Source: Selenomonadales bacterium
Lineage (GTDB): Bacteria > Bacillota > Negativicutes > Sporomusales > UBA7701
Direction: 5' to 3'
Length of the DNA: 49,609 nt
Assembly (NCBI GenBank): GCA_029975165.1
Contig: JARKPR010000015.1
Location: forward strand, 1-49,609
The translations under genes and the position numbers were made by a program. The notes under the pieces are model-generated. The model worked only from the letters and a program-made list of their open reading frames with translations, was not told where the DNA came from and made no database searches. Shown piece by piece: positions 18,581-27,074 of the stretch; the first letter of the stretch is position 1; the number at the start of each line of letters is the position of its first letter.

Positions 18581-19056
18581 TATTTTTTGCGGGCCCGGCT
18601 CTTTTTTTCGACTTCGGCGTCTTTCACGATGAGCACCGGACAGGGCGCGTAATGGACAAGATGGTTGCTGACGCTGCCGAGGAAGAGGCTGGTGACGTCG
18701 CTCAGGCCGCGGCGGCCCATGACGACGAGGGAGAAGCCTTCGTCGACGATCATGTCGACGAGCAGTTTGCCCGGCGGGCCGTACTCCAGGCGGCTGGCGA
18801 CCTTGCCCGTAAAGTCGGCGAAGACTTCCTCGGTCCTGGAGAGGATGAGCTTGCCGGTGGCTTCGAGGTCCTGCAGGACGGACAGGGGGATGGCGACGGT
18901 GTCCGGCATGCTGAAGGCGGGGAGGGTGTAATAGTTCTGGACGACGTGGACGAGGGTGATGTCGCTGCCGAACTTTTCCGCCATTGTCCGCGCCACCTTG
19001 GCGGCGTCCAGGGCCATGTCCGAACCGTCGGTGGGGACGAGGATTTTGTTGAACAT
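18580..19056 (-). CDS. Universal stress protein UspA family
   Basis: 158 residues, one Usp domain, starting MFNKILVPTDGSDMALDA. The ATP-binding signature G-x2-G-x9-G-S is present in MGRRGLSDVTSLFLGSVS, so this is the ATP-binding type. The start at 19056 is set by GAGGAGGAATTAGGT upstream; the frame is open further but without a site. It is transcribed toward the glycosyltransferase and shares its terminator, and it is divergent from the SpoIID-domain gene. A role in stress survival is inferred from the family. Confidence 0.92.
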   Translation of the reverse strand: MFNKILVPTDGSDMALDAAKVARTMAEKFGSDITLVHVVQNYYTLPAFSMPDTVAIPLSVLQDLEATGKLILSRTEEVFADFTGKVASRLEYGPPGKLLVDMIVDEGFSLVVMGRRGLSDVTSLFLGSVSNHLVHYAPCPVLIVKDAEVEKKSRARKK

Positions 19057-19188
19057 ACCTAATTCCTCCTCATGGCGTTGTGGTATATGTAGATTTTCGG
19101 CGGAGCAGCGGTGTATTCCTGCCGGCCGACACTGCATAGTATGCCGCCGTAGGCTGCAATACTAGTACTACGAAAGGAGGAAAAGCTT

Positions 19189-20142
19189 ATGCGGAAAAAA
19201 TGGATGGTCATCGTGGCGGTAGCGATGGCGGTTGCCCTGGTGGCGAGCGGCTGCTCGCTGTTCAAGGCGCCGCAGCAGAAGCCCGTCCCCCAGCAGCAGG
19301 CCGGCCAGGGTACCGAGCCGGAGATCTCGGTGTACATGCACGAAACAGGCGAGAAGAAGACGATGAAGATGGAGGAGTATATCGCCGGGGTGGTGGCCGG
19401 GGAGATGAAGCCCGACTGGCCGGTGGCGGCGCTGGCCGCGCAGGCGATCGTCGCCCGCACGTTTACGCTGGAGGAGATCGAGACCAAGGGCGGCGTGCCG
19501 GAACGCGGCACGCAGGCATCGACGGACATTAAGGAGTTCCAGGCTTACAGCGCCAAGGAAGTGAACGACAATGTCAAGAAGGCGGTGGAGATGACCCGCG
19601 GCATGGTGGCCACATATCAGGGCAAGCCGATCCGCACGTGGTTCCACGCCTCGGCCGGCGGCGTAACGGCCACGGCGAAGGAGGGGCTGAATTTCAAGGA
19701 GAACGAGCCGCCTTACATCCAGTCGGTGCAGTCGCCGGACGATCTGGCGCCGGCCGATGTCAAGAATTGGACGGTGTCGTTCAGCAAGCAGCGGGTCATG
19801 GCGGCTCTGAGCGCGATGGGCCAGCGGGTTACGACGATCGATAGCGTGGAGATGGGCCAGAAGGGCCCGTCGGGCCGGACCACCGGCCTGGTGTTCAACA
19901 AGACGGTCCAGGTTTCCGGTCCCGAATTCCGGATGGCGATCGGCAGCACGGAGCTTAAGTCGATGTTGCTCGACAGCGTGACCGTGGAGGGCGATAAGGT
20001 GACGTTCGCCGGCAAGGGGTACGGCCACGGCGTGGGCATGTCGCAGTGGGGGGCCAACAAGATGGCTGCCGAGGGGAAGAAGCCGGAGGATATAATCGGC
20101 CATTACTTCAAGGGGGTTAAGGTAGAGAAGCGGTGGCAGTAG
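19189..20142 (+). CDS. SpoIID/LytB-domain lipoprotein
   Basis: 317 residues. The signal peptide ends in a lipobox (VASGC, Cys near 22), so it is anchored in the membrane. The SpoIID domain (residues ~45-310) shows EEYIAGVVAGEM, AAQAIVARTF and the C-terminal GYGHGVGMSQWGA. SpoIID-type enzymes are peptidoglycan lytic transglycosylases acting on denuded glycan, and the family includes amidase enhancers. Its own place, away from other engulfment genes, means it need not be SpoIID proper. AAAGGAGG precedes ATG 19189. AATACTA at 19158 with TGCATA at 19133 is a weak sigma-G-like pair with 19-base spacing. Confidence 0.88.
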   Translation: MRKKWMVIVAVAMAVALVASGCSLFKAPQQKPVPQQQAGQGTEPEISVYMHETGEKKTMKMEEYIAGVVAGEMKPDWPVAALAAQAIVARTFTLEEIETKGGVPERGTQASTDIKEFQAYSAKEVNDNVKKAVEMTRGMVATYQGKPIRTWFHASAGGVTATAKEGLNFKENEPPYIQSVQSPDDLAPADVKNWTVSFSKQRVMAALSAMGQRVTTIDSVEMGQKGPSGRTTGLVFNKTVQVSGPEFRMAIGSTELKSMLLDSVTVEGDKVTFAGKGYGHGVGMSQWGANKMAAEGKKPEDIIGHYFKGVKVEKRWQ

Positions 20143-20149
20143 CGACAGC

Positions 20150-20172
20150 GGGCCGGAGCGATCCGGCCCTTC
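20150..20172 (+). terminator. Terminator-like hairpin after the SpoIID-domain gene
   Basis: GGGCCGGA (20150-20157) pairs perfectly with TCCGGCCC (20162-20169), loop GCGA. The T-run is poor (TTC). Confidence 0.55.
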
Positions 20173-20184
20173 AAGTTGCCGGAC

Positions 20185-20215
20185 GGTATATGGGTCGGCG
20201 AGATTTGACAAAATA
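20185..20215 (+). promoter_or_regulatory. Sigma-G-like promoter of the gerABC operon
   Basis: GGTATA (20185-20190), 18 bases, CAAAATA (20209-20215). Germinant receptor operons are sigma-G-dependent in Bacillus, and the spacing equals that before spoVT. Confidence 0.6.
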
Positions 20216-20249
20216 TGCGGTATAGAGGTAGGAGGGGAAATGGTGCGGG

Positions 20250-21896
20250 TTGACGATGGGTAAACGGAAACGGCGCATCGGCGCCATCCTGCGGTTGTCG
20301 GCCGGTTTTCCGGCGGCCTCGCTGGCGGCGGCGGCCGGCAGTCTGGGCAGGCTGAAACGGCTGCTGCAGGACGGCCGGGAGATCGCCGGCGGCCTGGCGG
20401 ATGTGGCGGACAGGCTGCGGAAGGTGGCGGCGCCGGACGGCGAGCCGTTCATTTTCACGACCAGGCTGGCGGAGAACGAGCGGTTGCTGCGCCAGGTGTA
20501 CCAGGATTGCGACGACATCGTCTTCCGCAGCTTCGTCACCGCCGGCGGACAGGGCCTGCTCGTCTATCTGGACGGCATGACCGACACCGGCCTGGTGGAG
20601 CTGCATGTGCTCAAGCCGTTGCTAGCGCTGCGGGAGCGGCCGGCCGATCTGCAGGCGCTCGCCGACCGGGTGCTGACCGCGTCGTCGGTGACCGTGGCGG
20701 CCGATGTCGGCAATTGCCTGGAGGCGGTGCTGACCGGCAACCCGCTGGTGCTTTTGGACGGCATCGCCGCGGGCCTGGTGATCGAGGCCGTCAGGCACGT
20801 GAAGCGCGGCGTGGAAGAGGCCAAAGCCGAGACGGTGGCCCGCGGCCCGCACGACTCGTTTACCGAGACGCTCAAGGACAATGTCGTCCTCATCAGGCGG
20901 CGGGCCAGGGACGCCGACATCAAGGTGAGGATTTTCCAGGTCGGCGCGCGGAGCAGGACGGCGCTGGCCCTCGTGTACGCCGCCAGCATCGTCAAGCCCG
21001 GATTGGTGGCCGAGGTCGAGCGCCGCCTTAGCAAGATCAGGGTCGATCAGATAACCCTCGCCGCCCAGGTGGAGGAGTTCATCGTCGACCACCCCTGGTC
21101 GCCTTTCCCTCAGACGTATGTGACCGAACGGCCGGATACCATGCTGATCTCGCTGTACGAGGGGCGGGTCGCCCTGATCGTCGACAATACCCCCCATGCC
21201 ATCATCGTGCCCTGTACGTTGTCGTCGCTGCTGCAGAGCACCGAGGATTTCACCATTCAGCCGGTGGTCGCCAGCCTGATGCGGGTGACCCGCTACATCT
21301 CGGCGGCGCTGGGCATTTTTCTGCCGGCGATGTATGTGGCGATCGTCTCTTACAATCCCGGGATGCTGCCGACGTCGCTGGCGATATCGATCGCCGAGCT
21401 GCGGGCGCGGACGCCTTACCCGGCATTCATGGAGGTCATCATTATGGAGGTCATTCTGGAGATTTTCCAGGAGGCGGTCGTGCGCCTGCCGCAGAAGGTC
21501 GCGCCGGCGGCCAGCATCGTCGGCGGTTTCGTCATCGGCACGACCATCGTCCAGGCCGGCCTCGTGAACGCCCTGCTGGTCGTCGCCACCGCCGGCACGG
21601 CGATCGCTTCGTATACCATGCCGTCGTACAACCTGGGGCTGGCCTTGCGCTGGCTGCGGGTGCCGACGATCGTCGCCGCGTCTGTGCTGGGTTTTTACGG
21701 GGTGGTGCTGGCGTATCTGGCAATCATCATCCATATGTGCAGCCTGCGCAGCTTCGGCGAATCGTTCCTCGGCGGGCTGTTCGACGTGACGCTGCTGGAG
21801 GACATGCAGGACAAGCTGGTGCGGGTGCCGATGCCGCGGATGGGTTCGCGGCCGAAGGTTTTCGGGCCGCAGGACCGCTCGCGGGTGGGAGACTGA
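20250..21896 (+). CDS. gerA: Spore germination receptor A subunit
   Basis: 548 residues. A hydrophilic N-terminal part (~1-310) is followed by about five membrane segments (from ~320; AALGIFLPAMYVAIVSYNPGMLP) as in GerAA/SpoVAF proteins. The conserved YVTERPDTMLISLYEGRVALIVDNTP region is clear. It sits in the inner spore membrane and, with GerB and GerC, senses germinants. The start is uncertain: TTG 20250 or ATG 20256. The strong AGGAGGGG at 20230 is better placed for an ATG at 20240 that opens a 7-codon reading frame overlapping gerA. Confidence 0.93.
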   Translation: MTMGKRKRRIGAILRLSAGFPAASLAAAAGSLGRLKRLLQDGREIAGGLADVADRLRKVAAPDGEPFIFTTRLAENERLLRQVYQDCDDIVFRSFVTAGGQGLLVYLDGMTDTGLVELHVLKPLLALRERPADLQALADRVLTASSVTVAADVGNCLEAVLTGNPLVLLDGIAAGLVIEAVRHVKRGVEEAKAETVARGPHDSFTETLKDNVVLIRRRARDADIKVRIFQVGARSRTALALVYAASIVKPGLVAEVERRLSKIRVDQITLAAQVEEFIVDHPWSPFPQTYVTERPDTMLISLYEGRVALIVDNTPHAIIVPCTLSSLLQSTEDFTIQPVVASLMRVTRYISAALGIFLPAMYVAIVSYNPGMLPTSLAISIAELRARTPYPAFMEVIIMEVILEIFQEAVVRLPQKVAPAASIVGGFVIGTTIVQAGLVNALLVVATAGTAIASYTMPSYNLGLALRWLRVPTIVAASVLGFYGVVLAYLAIIIHMCSLRSFGESFLGGLFDVTLLEDMQDKLVRVPMPRMGSRPKVFGPQDRSRVGD

Positions 21897-21897
21897 T

Positions 21898-23019
21898 ATG
21901 GCCAATCTCGAAGCCAAGACAAGGATGTCGCCGCTGCAGCTGGCGATCGTGATCGCGTCGACGATGGTGGTCATCACCGGCCGGGTGACGGAGCCGATTA
22001 TCAACTATGCCGGCCACGGGGCCTGGCTGGCCCTGCTGGCGGGGACCGCGGCCTTCTACGGCGTGGCCTGGCTGATGATCAAGCTGGGCGGGCTGTTTCC
22101 GGACGAAAGCTTCGCCGAATACCTGCCGCGCTTTTTGGGCCGCTGGCTGGGCGGGGCGGCGGTGTGGCTGTTCGTGGCCGTGTTTTTTTTGCAGACAGCC
22201 ATTATCCTGCAGGGTGCGAGCCGGGAGATTACCTTCTTCATGTTCGACCGCACGCCGTTCGAGGTGGTGGAGGGCGGCCTGCTGCTGGTGTGCGTTTACT
22301 GCTGTCTGCAGGATTGGGGGACCATCCTGCGGGTGGTGCAGTTCGTGTTTTTCACCGCCCTGCCGGTGGGGCTGTTCTTGCTGGTGATCAGTTTGGTGGG
22401 TTTCAGGTTCATGAATTTCCTGCCGCTGTGGCCGGAGGACGCTACCGGGCTGGCGAAGGGGGCGCTGCACACCTTTAGCCTCTTCCAAGGCTACGAATGC
22501 CTGCTCCTTTTGCTGCCGATCGTCAGCAAGGGCGGCATCAGGCCGGCCAAGACGGTGGCGGGGGCGTTCGCCCTGTCGGGCGGCGTTTTCCTGCTGGGAA
22601 TCGTCCTCGAGATCGGCGTGCTGACCCTCGAGGGGGCCAAAAATGCGTCGTTCGCGCTGCTGACGATAGTGCGGAGCGTGGAGATTCCGGGGACCTTTTT
22701 GGAGAGGCTGGATACCTATTTCCTGCTCTTTTGGGTGCAGGGCATCTTTTTGAGCGTGACGCTGGCGGTATATTTCATGGCCCAGGCGCTGACCCTGCTG
22801 TATCGCTACGCCGACCACCGGCCGTTCGTGCTGGCGCTTGTGCCGCCGCTGTTTATCCTCGGCGATGCCGCCCACCACATCAAGGTGTTCGAGGGGCTGC
22901 GGGCAGCGGCGGATTGGGCTGGGTTGGCGTTTTCGCTCGTAGTGGTGCCGGTCATTTTTGCGCTAGTCTGGTGGAGGAGGCGACGGGAACGTGGCGCTGA
23001 GCAGGCCAGGGGGACGTAG
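21898..23019 (+). CDS. gerB: Spore germination receptor B subunit (GerAB-type permease)
   Basis: 373 residues with about ten membrane segments. It belongs to the APC-like GerAB family of transporters that form the germinant-binding subunit. The N-terminus SPLQLAIVIASTMVVITGR is typical. ATG 21898 lies one base after the gerA stop, and the 3' end overlaps gerC by 29 bases, so all three subunits are translated from one mRNA. Confidence 0.95.
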   Translation: MANLEAKTRMSPLQLAIVIASTMVVITGRVTEPIINYAGHGAWLALLAGTAAFYGVAWLMIKLGGLFPDESFAEYLPRFLGRWLGGAAVWLFVAVFFLQTAIILQGASREITFFMFDRTPFEVVEGGLLLVCVYCCLQDWGTILRVVQFVFFTALPVGLFLLVISLVGFRFMNFLPLWPEDATGLAKGALHTFSLFQGYECLLLLLPIVSKGGIRPAKTVAGAFALSGGVFLLGIVLEIGVLTLEGAKNASFALLTIVRSVEIPGTFLERLDTYFLLFWVQGIFLSVTLAVYFMAQALTLLYRYADHRPFVLALVPPLFILGDAAHHIKVFEGLRAAADWAGLAFSLVVVPVIFALVWWRRRRERGAEQARGT

Positions 23020-24217
23020 CCGGCTGCGGCTGGCGGCGCTGATCGCCGTTCTTGCGGCCGTCTGCCTGCTGACGTCCGGCTGCTGGGACAGGGTGGAGAT
23101 CCAGGACCGGGCGTTCGTGCTGGCGGTAGCGGTGGATGTCGCCGAGGAAGGGGCGGACAAGCAGCCCGACAAGGCCAAGGTGGAAAGTTTCGTCCATCCC
23201 GCCCCGCCCGACCGCTACCGGGCGATTTTCCAGGTGTTGCGGTTCGGAGGGGCGAAAGGCGGTCAGGACAGGCCGGGCAGCGATGGCAAGACCTTTTTGG
23301 TGACGGGGCGGGGGCCGACGATGCTGGACGCGGTGCGCGACGCGCTGGGGGAAAGCAGCAAGGGGCTGTGGTTCGAGAATATCCAGGCGATCATCTATAG
23401 CCAGGCGGTGGTCGAGCGGTACGGCATAGCTTCTTTGGTCGACTTTTTTCGCCGCGACGGCGAGATGCGCGGCCGGGCCCAAATCTATATCACCCCCGGC
23501 GAGGCCGGCAAACTGCTGCAAATCGCGCCGCCGACCGGCGAGCCGGGCGGCATTTACCTGGCCAACGTGGCCAGGCGGCAGGCCAAGGATATTAACCTGG
23601 CGACGTCCCGCACCGATATCGGCTTTTCGTCCCAGGCCATCGACACCGGGGCGGAGATGGCTATCCCGGTGGTGGAGGCGGTGGGCGAGACGCTGAAGAT
23701 CAAGGGCGCGGCGGTCTTCAGACAGGACAAGTTCCAGGGATACATCGACGAGTATACCATCCGCGGGGTGAGGATGATCAGGGGGGTCGAGAGATCGGCC
23801 GCCATCAGCTTCGAGTGCCCGGACCATCCGGGGGATGCGGTTACGTTCGAGCTTTTCCGCCACCAGACCGCCCTCACGCCCCATGTGGAGGGAGACCGGG
23901 TGTGGTTTGAGATCAGTATCGCCATGCGGGGCAACATCGATGAGATTCAGTGCGGTCACCGGCACGACGCCCTCGACGCCGAGTATCTCGACAAGGCCCA
24001 GAAACTGGCGGCGGCCGAGGTGGAACGCAATATCAGGCATTCGCTGGCGGTCGCCCAGCAGCATGGCTGGGAGTTGTTTTATTTCCGGCAGACCTTGCGG
24101 GCTTATAAGCCGGGGGACTGGCAGCGGATAAAAGACCGCTGGGAGGAGATTTACCCGACGGTACCGGTGGAGGTGAAAGTGAAGGTTTCGATCATCAATG
24201 TCGGCGAACATCGCTGA
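22991..24217 (+). CDS. gerC: Spore germination receptor C subunit (lipoprotein)
   Basis: 408 residues. A signal peptide ends in the lipobox LTSGC, followed by WDRVEIQDRAFVLAVAVD, the standard GerAC opening. The C-terminal domain ends with VPVEVKVKVSIINVGEHR. The lipoprotein is anchored in the inner spore membrane. The GTG start at 22991 lies inside gerB. No strong T-tailed terminator is visible before the convergent small gene 14 bases downstream. Confidence 0.95.
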   Translation: MALSRPGGRSRLRLAALIAVLAAVCLLTSGCWDRVEIQDRAFVLAVAVDVAEEGADKQPDKAKVESFVHPAPPDRYRAIFQVLRFGGAKGGQDRPGSDGKTFLVTGRGPTMLDAVRDALGESSKGLWFENIQAIIYSQAVVERYGIASLVDFFRRDGEMRGRAQIYITPGEAGKLLQIAPPTGEPGGIYLANVARRQAKDINLATSRTDIGFSSQAIDTGAEMAIPVVEAVGETLKIKGAAVFRQDKFQGYIDEYTIRGVRMIRGVERSAAISFECPDHPGDAVTFELFRHQTALTPHVEGDRVWFEISIAMRGNIDEIQCGHRHDALDAEYLDKAQKLAAAEVERNIRHSLAVAQQHGWELFYFRQTLRAYKPGDWQRIKDRWEEIYPTVPVEVKVKVSIINVGEHR

Positions 24218-24230
24218 CGGTCCGGGATGG

Positions 24231-24458
24231 CTAATGGAATATTTCCCTGGCGGCGTAAAGGGCGGCGAGCAGGCCGACGTAGGCGTAGGCGACGCGGCGG
24301 GCGAGCTTGGCCTCGCGCGCCCTGGCGTTGTGCCTGTCGAGGCTGCGGGCCAGGCTGTAAGCGGCGGCCGCGGTGCCGAGCAGGACGAGTGGCAATTCGA
24401 AGACGGTGACGTGGGTAAGGAGGAAGATGGTTTGGTTCCAAACGGCGGCAATGTCCAT
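24231..24458 (-). CDS. Small membrane protein, unknown
   Basis: 75 residues from the ATG at 24458, which has AAAGGGG eight bases upstream; a longer frame starts at 24485. Two hydrophobic segments are visible (VTVFELPLVLLGTAAAAYSLA and the C-terminal AYAYVGLLAALYAA), with a basic stretch between them. It is convergent with gerC and divergent from yabP. No family recognised. It may be real because of the ribosome site and membrane pattern, but high GC makes open frames common here. Confidence 0.5.
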   Translation of the reverse strand: MDIAAVWNQTIFLLTHVTVFELPLVLLGTAAAAYSLARSLDRHNARAREAKLARRVAYAYVGLLAALYAAREIFH

Positions 24459-24571
24459 GGCGCGGCCCCTTTCGCACGTTTGCATATAGTATTGCCGCCG
24501 ACGGCCCGACGTGTACTACTTTTTTGCTTCTTCACATATACATAATCGAAGCACTCATAGGAGGGATAGAC

Positions 24572-24853
24572 ATGCCGCTGGAGGATAAAACGCCGCGCTG
24601 GCGCCATCAGTTCACGCTCACCGACCGGGAGGAAATGACGGTCGAGGGGGTGGTCGGCCTGGGGAGCTTCGACGAGAAGGAAGTGGTGATGGAGACCGAG
24701 CAGGGCGTGCTCACCGTGCGCGGCGAGGGGCTGAACATCAAGCAGCTCAACCTGGAAAAGGGCAATATCATGGTGGAGGGCACGGTCAGGTCGGTGGCCT
24801 ACGATGACGATGTGCGGCAGAAAAAGGGACTGCTGGAGAGGCTGCTCAAATAA
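24572..24853 (+). CDS. yabP: Sporulation protein YabP
   Basis: 93 residues, the usual size for YabP, with the beta-rich core RHQFTLTDREEMTVEGVVGLGSFDEKEVVMET. In B. subtilis yabP is expressed in the mother cell under sigma-E and lies next to yabQ. ATG 24572 follows GGAGGG; the frame extends upstream without a site. I could not find a convincing sigma-E promoter in 24486-24571. The next gene begins eight bases after the stop. Confidence 0.93.
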   Translation: MPLEDKTPRWRHQFTLTDREEMTVEGVVGLGSFDEKEVVMETEQGVLTVRGEGLNIKQLNLEKGNIMVEGTVRSVAYDDDVRQKKGLLERLLK

Positions 24854-24861
24854 GGCGGGGG

Positions 24862-25599
24862 TTGGGGCTGAAGCTTCGTGCCGGGTGGCTTGCGGTGTGG
24901 TATGTGCTGCTGGCGCTGCTGGCGGCGGAGGGGGCGCTGTATCTGGCGGCCGGTTGGGCGGCGAAGGAGTGCCGTCAGGCGGCGTGGCGCGCGTTCTCCG
25001 CCGCCGCTTCGGAGCGCCGGGAGGTAGACAAGGTCCCCTACGCGGCGCTGATCAACCGCTACGCCGGCGGGGAAGGGGTTAGCGCGGCGGTGGTGGCGGC
25101 GATCATCCGGGCGGAGAGTTCGTATAACCCGCGGGCCGTTTCCCGCACCGGGGCGGCGGGGCTGATGCAGGTGATGCCCGGCACCTGGCGGGCGGTGAAC
25201 AGCCGCGTGCAGGCTTGCAGCGGCCGGCACGCCGGGGAGTGCGGCGCCGACTGCTATTTCGATCCCGAGCGCAACATCCGCATCGGCACGGCGTATTACG
25301 CCGCTCTCGTCAGGCAGTTCGGCGGCGATCTGGTGCTGGCGCTGGCCGCCTACAACGCCGGGCCGGCGGCGGTGGAGCGCAGCGGGGGCGTACCGCCGTT
25401 CGCCGAGACGAAGGAGTATGTGGAGCGGGTGATCGAGTACTGGTACGAGCTGGCTGCCCTGCCGGCGCCGGCCCGGACGGCGCGGCTGTGGGAACGGGCC
25501 GGCCGGGCGGCGGGCTGGGGAGCGGCAGCCACGGCGGCGCTGGCGGCATGCGTGGCGGTAAGGTTGCTCAGGCGCCATCGCTCGTGGCGGTGGCGGTAG
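24862..25599 (+). CDS. Membrane-anchored lytic transglycosylase (SLT domain)
   Basis: 245 residues. An N-terminal membrane segment (~9-30) and an SLT domain (~58-200) are present. The catalytic Glu is Glu85 in IIRAESSYNP, followed by GLMQVMPGTW and AYNAGP, all standard. A second hydrophobic stretch near the C-terminus (~215-235) is unusual. The TTG start at 24862 has GGCGGGG upstream. It cuts peptidoglycan glycan strands outside the membrane. It sits between yabP and yabQ, which are adjacent in B. subtilis, so a spore-envelope role is inferred. Confidence 0.9.
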   Translation: MGLKLRAGWLAVWYVLLALLAAEGALYLAAGWAAKECRQAAWRAFSAAASERREVDKVPYAALINRYAGGEGVSAAVVAAIIRAESSYNPRAVSRTGAAGLMQVMPGTWRAVNSRVQACSGRHAGECGADCYFDPERNIRIGTAYYAALVRQFGGDLVLALAAYNAGPAAVERSGGVPPFAETKEYVERVIEYWYELAALPAPARTARLWERAGRAAGWGAAATAALAACVAVRLLRRHRSWRWR

Positions 25600-25617
25600 C
25601 GATGAAGGGGCGGGACG

Positions 25618-26079
25618 ATGAACGCTGACGGGCAGGTCGAGACATTTGTCATAACGGTGGTCACCGGGATGTTTCTGGGGCTGGTGTTCGATTTTTACCG
25701 CGTGCTGCGGGCGCTGTACCGGCCGCACCGTCTGCTGACGGCGCTGGCCGACCTGGCGTATTGGCTGCTGGCGACCGGGCTGGTTTTTCTGGCGCTGCTG
25801 TTCGGCAACTGGGGCGAGCTGAGGCTGTACGCCTTCATCGGCCTGGCGCTCGGCGCGCTCGGCTACTACCGGCTCCTGAGCCGCCAGGCCGTCCGCGCGC
25901 TGGCAGGGCTGCTGCGCCTCGTCGGCGGTGCGGTGCGGGCGGTGAAGACGGTCCTGGCGTATACCGTCGTCAAGCCGCTGGCGTTTCTCGCCGGGCTGGT
26001 CGTGAAACCGGTCCGCTTCCTGCGGAACCGGTTCGCGGCCCGCCGTCCGCCACCGCCGGATGATACGGTGCCGCGGTGA
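25618..26079 (+). CDS. yabQ: Spore cortex biosynthesis protein YabQ
   Basis: 153 residues with about four membrane segments. The opening VETFVITVVTGMFLGLVFDFYRVLR is the YabQ signature. YabQ is a mother-cell membrane protein needed for cortex formation. The basic, Pro-rich C-terminus is cytoplasmic by prediction. ATG 25618 lies 18 bases after the transglycosylase stop, consistent with one transcript. Confidence 0.93.
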   Translation: MNADGQVETFVITVVTGMFLGLVFDFYRVLRALYRPHRLLTALADLAYWLLATGLVFLALLFGNWGELRLYAFIGLALGALGYYRLLSRQAVRALAGLLRLVGGAVRAVKTVLAYTVVKPLAFLAGLVVKPVRFLRNRFAARRPPPPDDTVPR

Positions 26080-26188
26080 GAAAATGTGGCAAAATAGAGG
26101 AATGTTTACATAGTTCAGCGAATATAAATGGACAAGCGGCCGGCCCGGCGATGAGGCTTGGGTCAACGCCGCGACGGAGGGTGACGAG

Positions 26189-26485
26189 ATGGCGGCAGGC
26201 AAACGTCCCGTGAGATACCGCATCCGCTGGTTCCGCCTGGCGGTGCTGGCCGTTGTCGGCGTGTCCCTGTACGTGCTGGCCGGGCAGCAGCTGGAGATGA
26301 ACGCGGTGAACCGCGAGGTGGAGGCCACCCGTATCCGCCTGGAGCAGCTGCGGCAGGCCAACCAGTCGCTGGGCGAGGAGAAGCAGCGGTTGTCGACGCC
26401 GGCGCATATCGAGAAGGTGGCCCGCGACGAGCTGGGGCTCGTGAAACCGGGGGAAGTGCCGTATATACCGGCGGAAAAAAATTAA
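26189..26485 (+). CDS. divIC: Septum formation initiator DivIC/FtsB family
   Basis: 98 residues: a short basic cytoplasmic start, one membrane segment (~18-34), then a coiled coil (~38-70, NREVEATRIRLEQLRQANQSL) and the conserved end ARDELGLVKPGEVPYI. It works with FtsL and DivIB/FtsQ in the divisome. Its position before yabR and spoIIE matches B. subtilis. GGAGGGTGACGAG precedes ATG 26189. Confidence 0.92.
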   Translation: MAAGKRPVRYRIRWFRLAVLAVVGVSLYVLAGQQLEMNAVNREVEATRIRLEQLRQANQSLGEEKQRLSTPAHIEKVARDELGLVKPGEVPYIPAEKN

Positions 26486-26500
26486 TCGCCAGGGCTTTTC

Positions 26501-26530
26501 TTGACACCTTTTCCACGCCAAGAGTATAAT
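26501..26530 (+). promoter_or_regulatory. Sigma-A promoter of yabR
   Basis: TTGACA (26501-26506), 18 bases, TATAAT (26525-26530). Both hexamers match the consensus, and the promoter lies 50 bases before the coding region. Confidence 0.8.
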
Positions 26531-26583
26531 ATGGTTGCAAAACATCGTAATTCATCGCGTATTAAGGAGGAAATTTGACTAGC

Positions 26584-26997
26584 ATGTCCATTGAGGTTGG
26601 CAGTGTGGTGGAAGGAGTCGTGACCGGGATAACCAATTTCGGCGCCTTTGTCGAACTGCCGGGAGGAAAGGTAGGCCTGATCCATATCTCCGAGGTCGCC
26701 GACGTGTATGTCCGCGACGTCAAGGACTTTCTGAAAGAGCGCGACAAGGTGAAGGTGAAAGTCCTGTCGGTGGACGAACGCGGCAAGATCGGCCTATCGA
26801 TCAAACAGCTCCAGCCACCAAGCCCCGCCAGAAAGCCTCCTGCCAGCGACGGCCGCCGTCCGGGACGCTTCATGCCGCCGGCGTCGTTCGAAGACAAGCT
26901 GAGCAAGTTCCTCAAGGATAGCGATGAGCGCCTGACCGACCTGAAGCGCAACACGGAGTCCAAGCGCGGCGGCCGCGGCGCCCGCCGGGCCGAATAA
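26584..26997 (+). CDS. yabR: S1-domain RNA-binding protein YabR
   Basis: 137 residues. An S1 domain (~1-75, SIEVGSVVEGVVTGITNFGAFVELPGGKVGLIHISEVA) is followed by a basic, low-complexity tail. The domain is nearly the same as in B. subtilis YabR, a general-stress S1 protein of unclear role. I chose ATG 26584 because homologues start MSIEVG. A TTG at 26575 is closer to AAGGAGG and is an alternative start. It has its own promoter and terminator. Confidence 0.93.
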   Translation: MSIEVGSVVEGVVTGITNFGAFVELPGGKVGLIHISEVADVYVRDVKDFLKERDKVKVKVLSVDERGKIGLSIKQLQPPSPARKPPASDGRRPGRFMPPASFEDKLSKFLKDSDERLTDLKRNTESKRGGRGARRAE

Positions 26998-27012
26998 CAG
27001 CGAGCCTACAGG

Positions 27013-27041
27013 GAGCATCCCGTTACGGGGATGCTCTTTTT
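27013..27041 (+). terminator. Terminator after yabR
   Basis: GAGCATCCC (27013-27021) pairs with GGGATGCTC (27028-27036) and is followed by TTTTTG. Confidence 0.9.
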
Positions 27042-27074
27042 GTGCTCGCGGCACGGCGGAGCCGGCGCGGTTAT

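Noticed and set aside
24486-24571. Sigma-E promoter expected before yabP
   Set aside because: CATATACATAAT is suggestive, but no -35 of the sigma-E type lies at the right distance.
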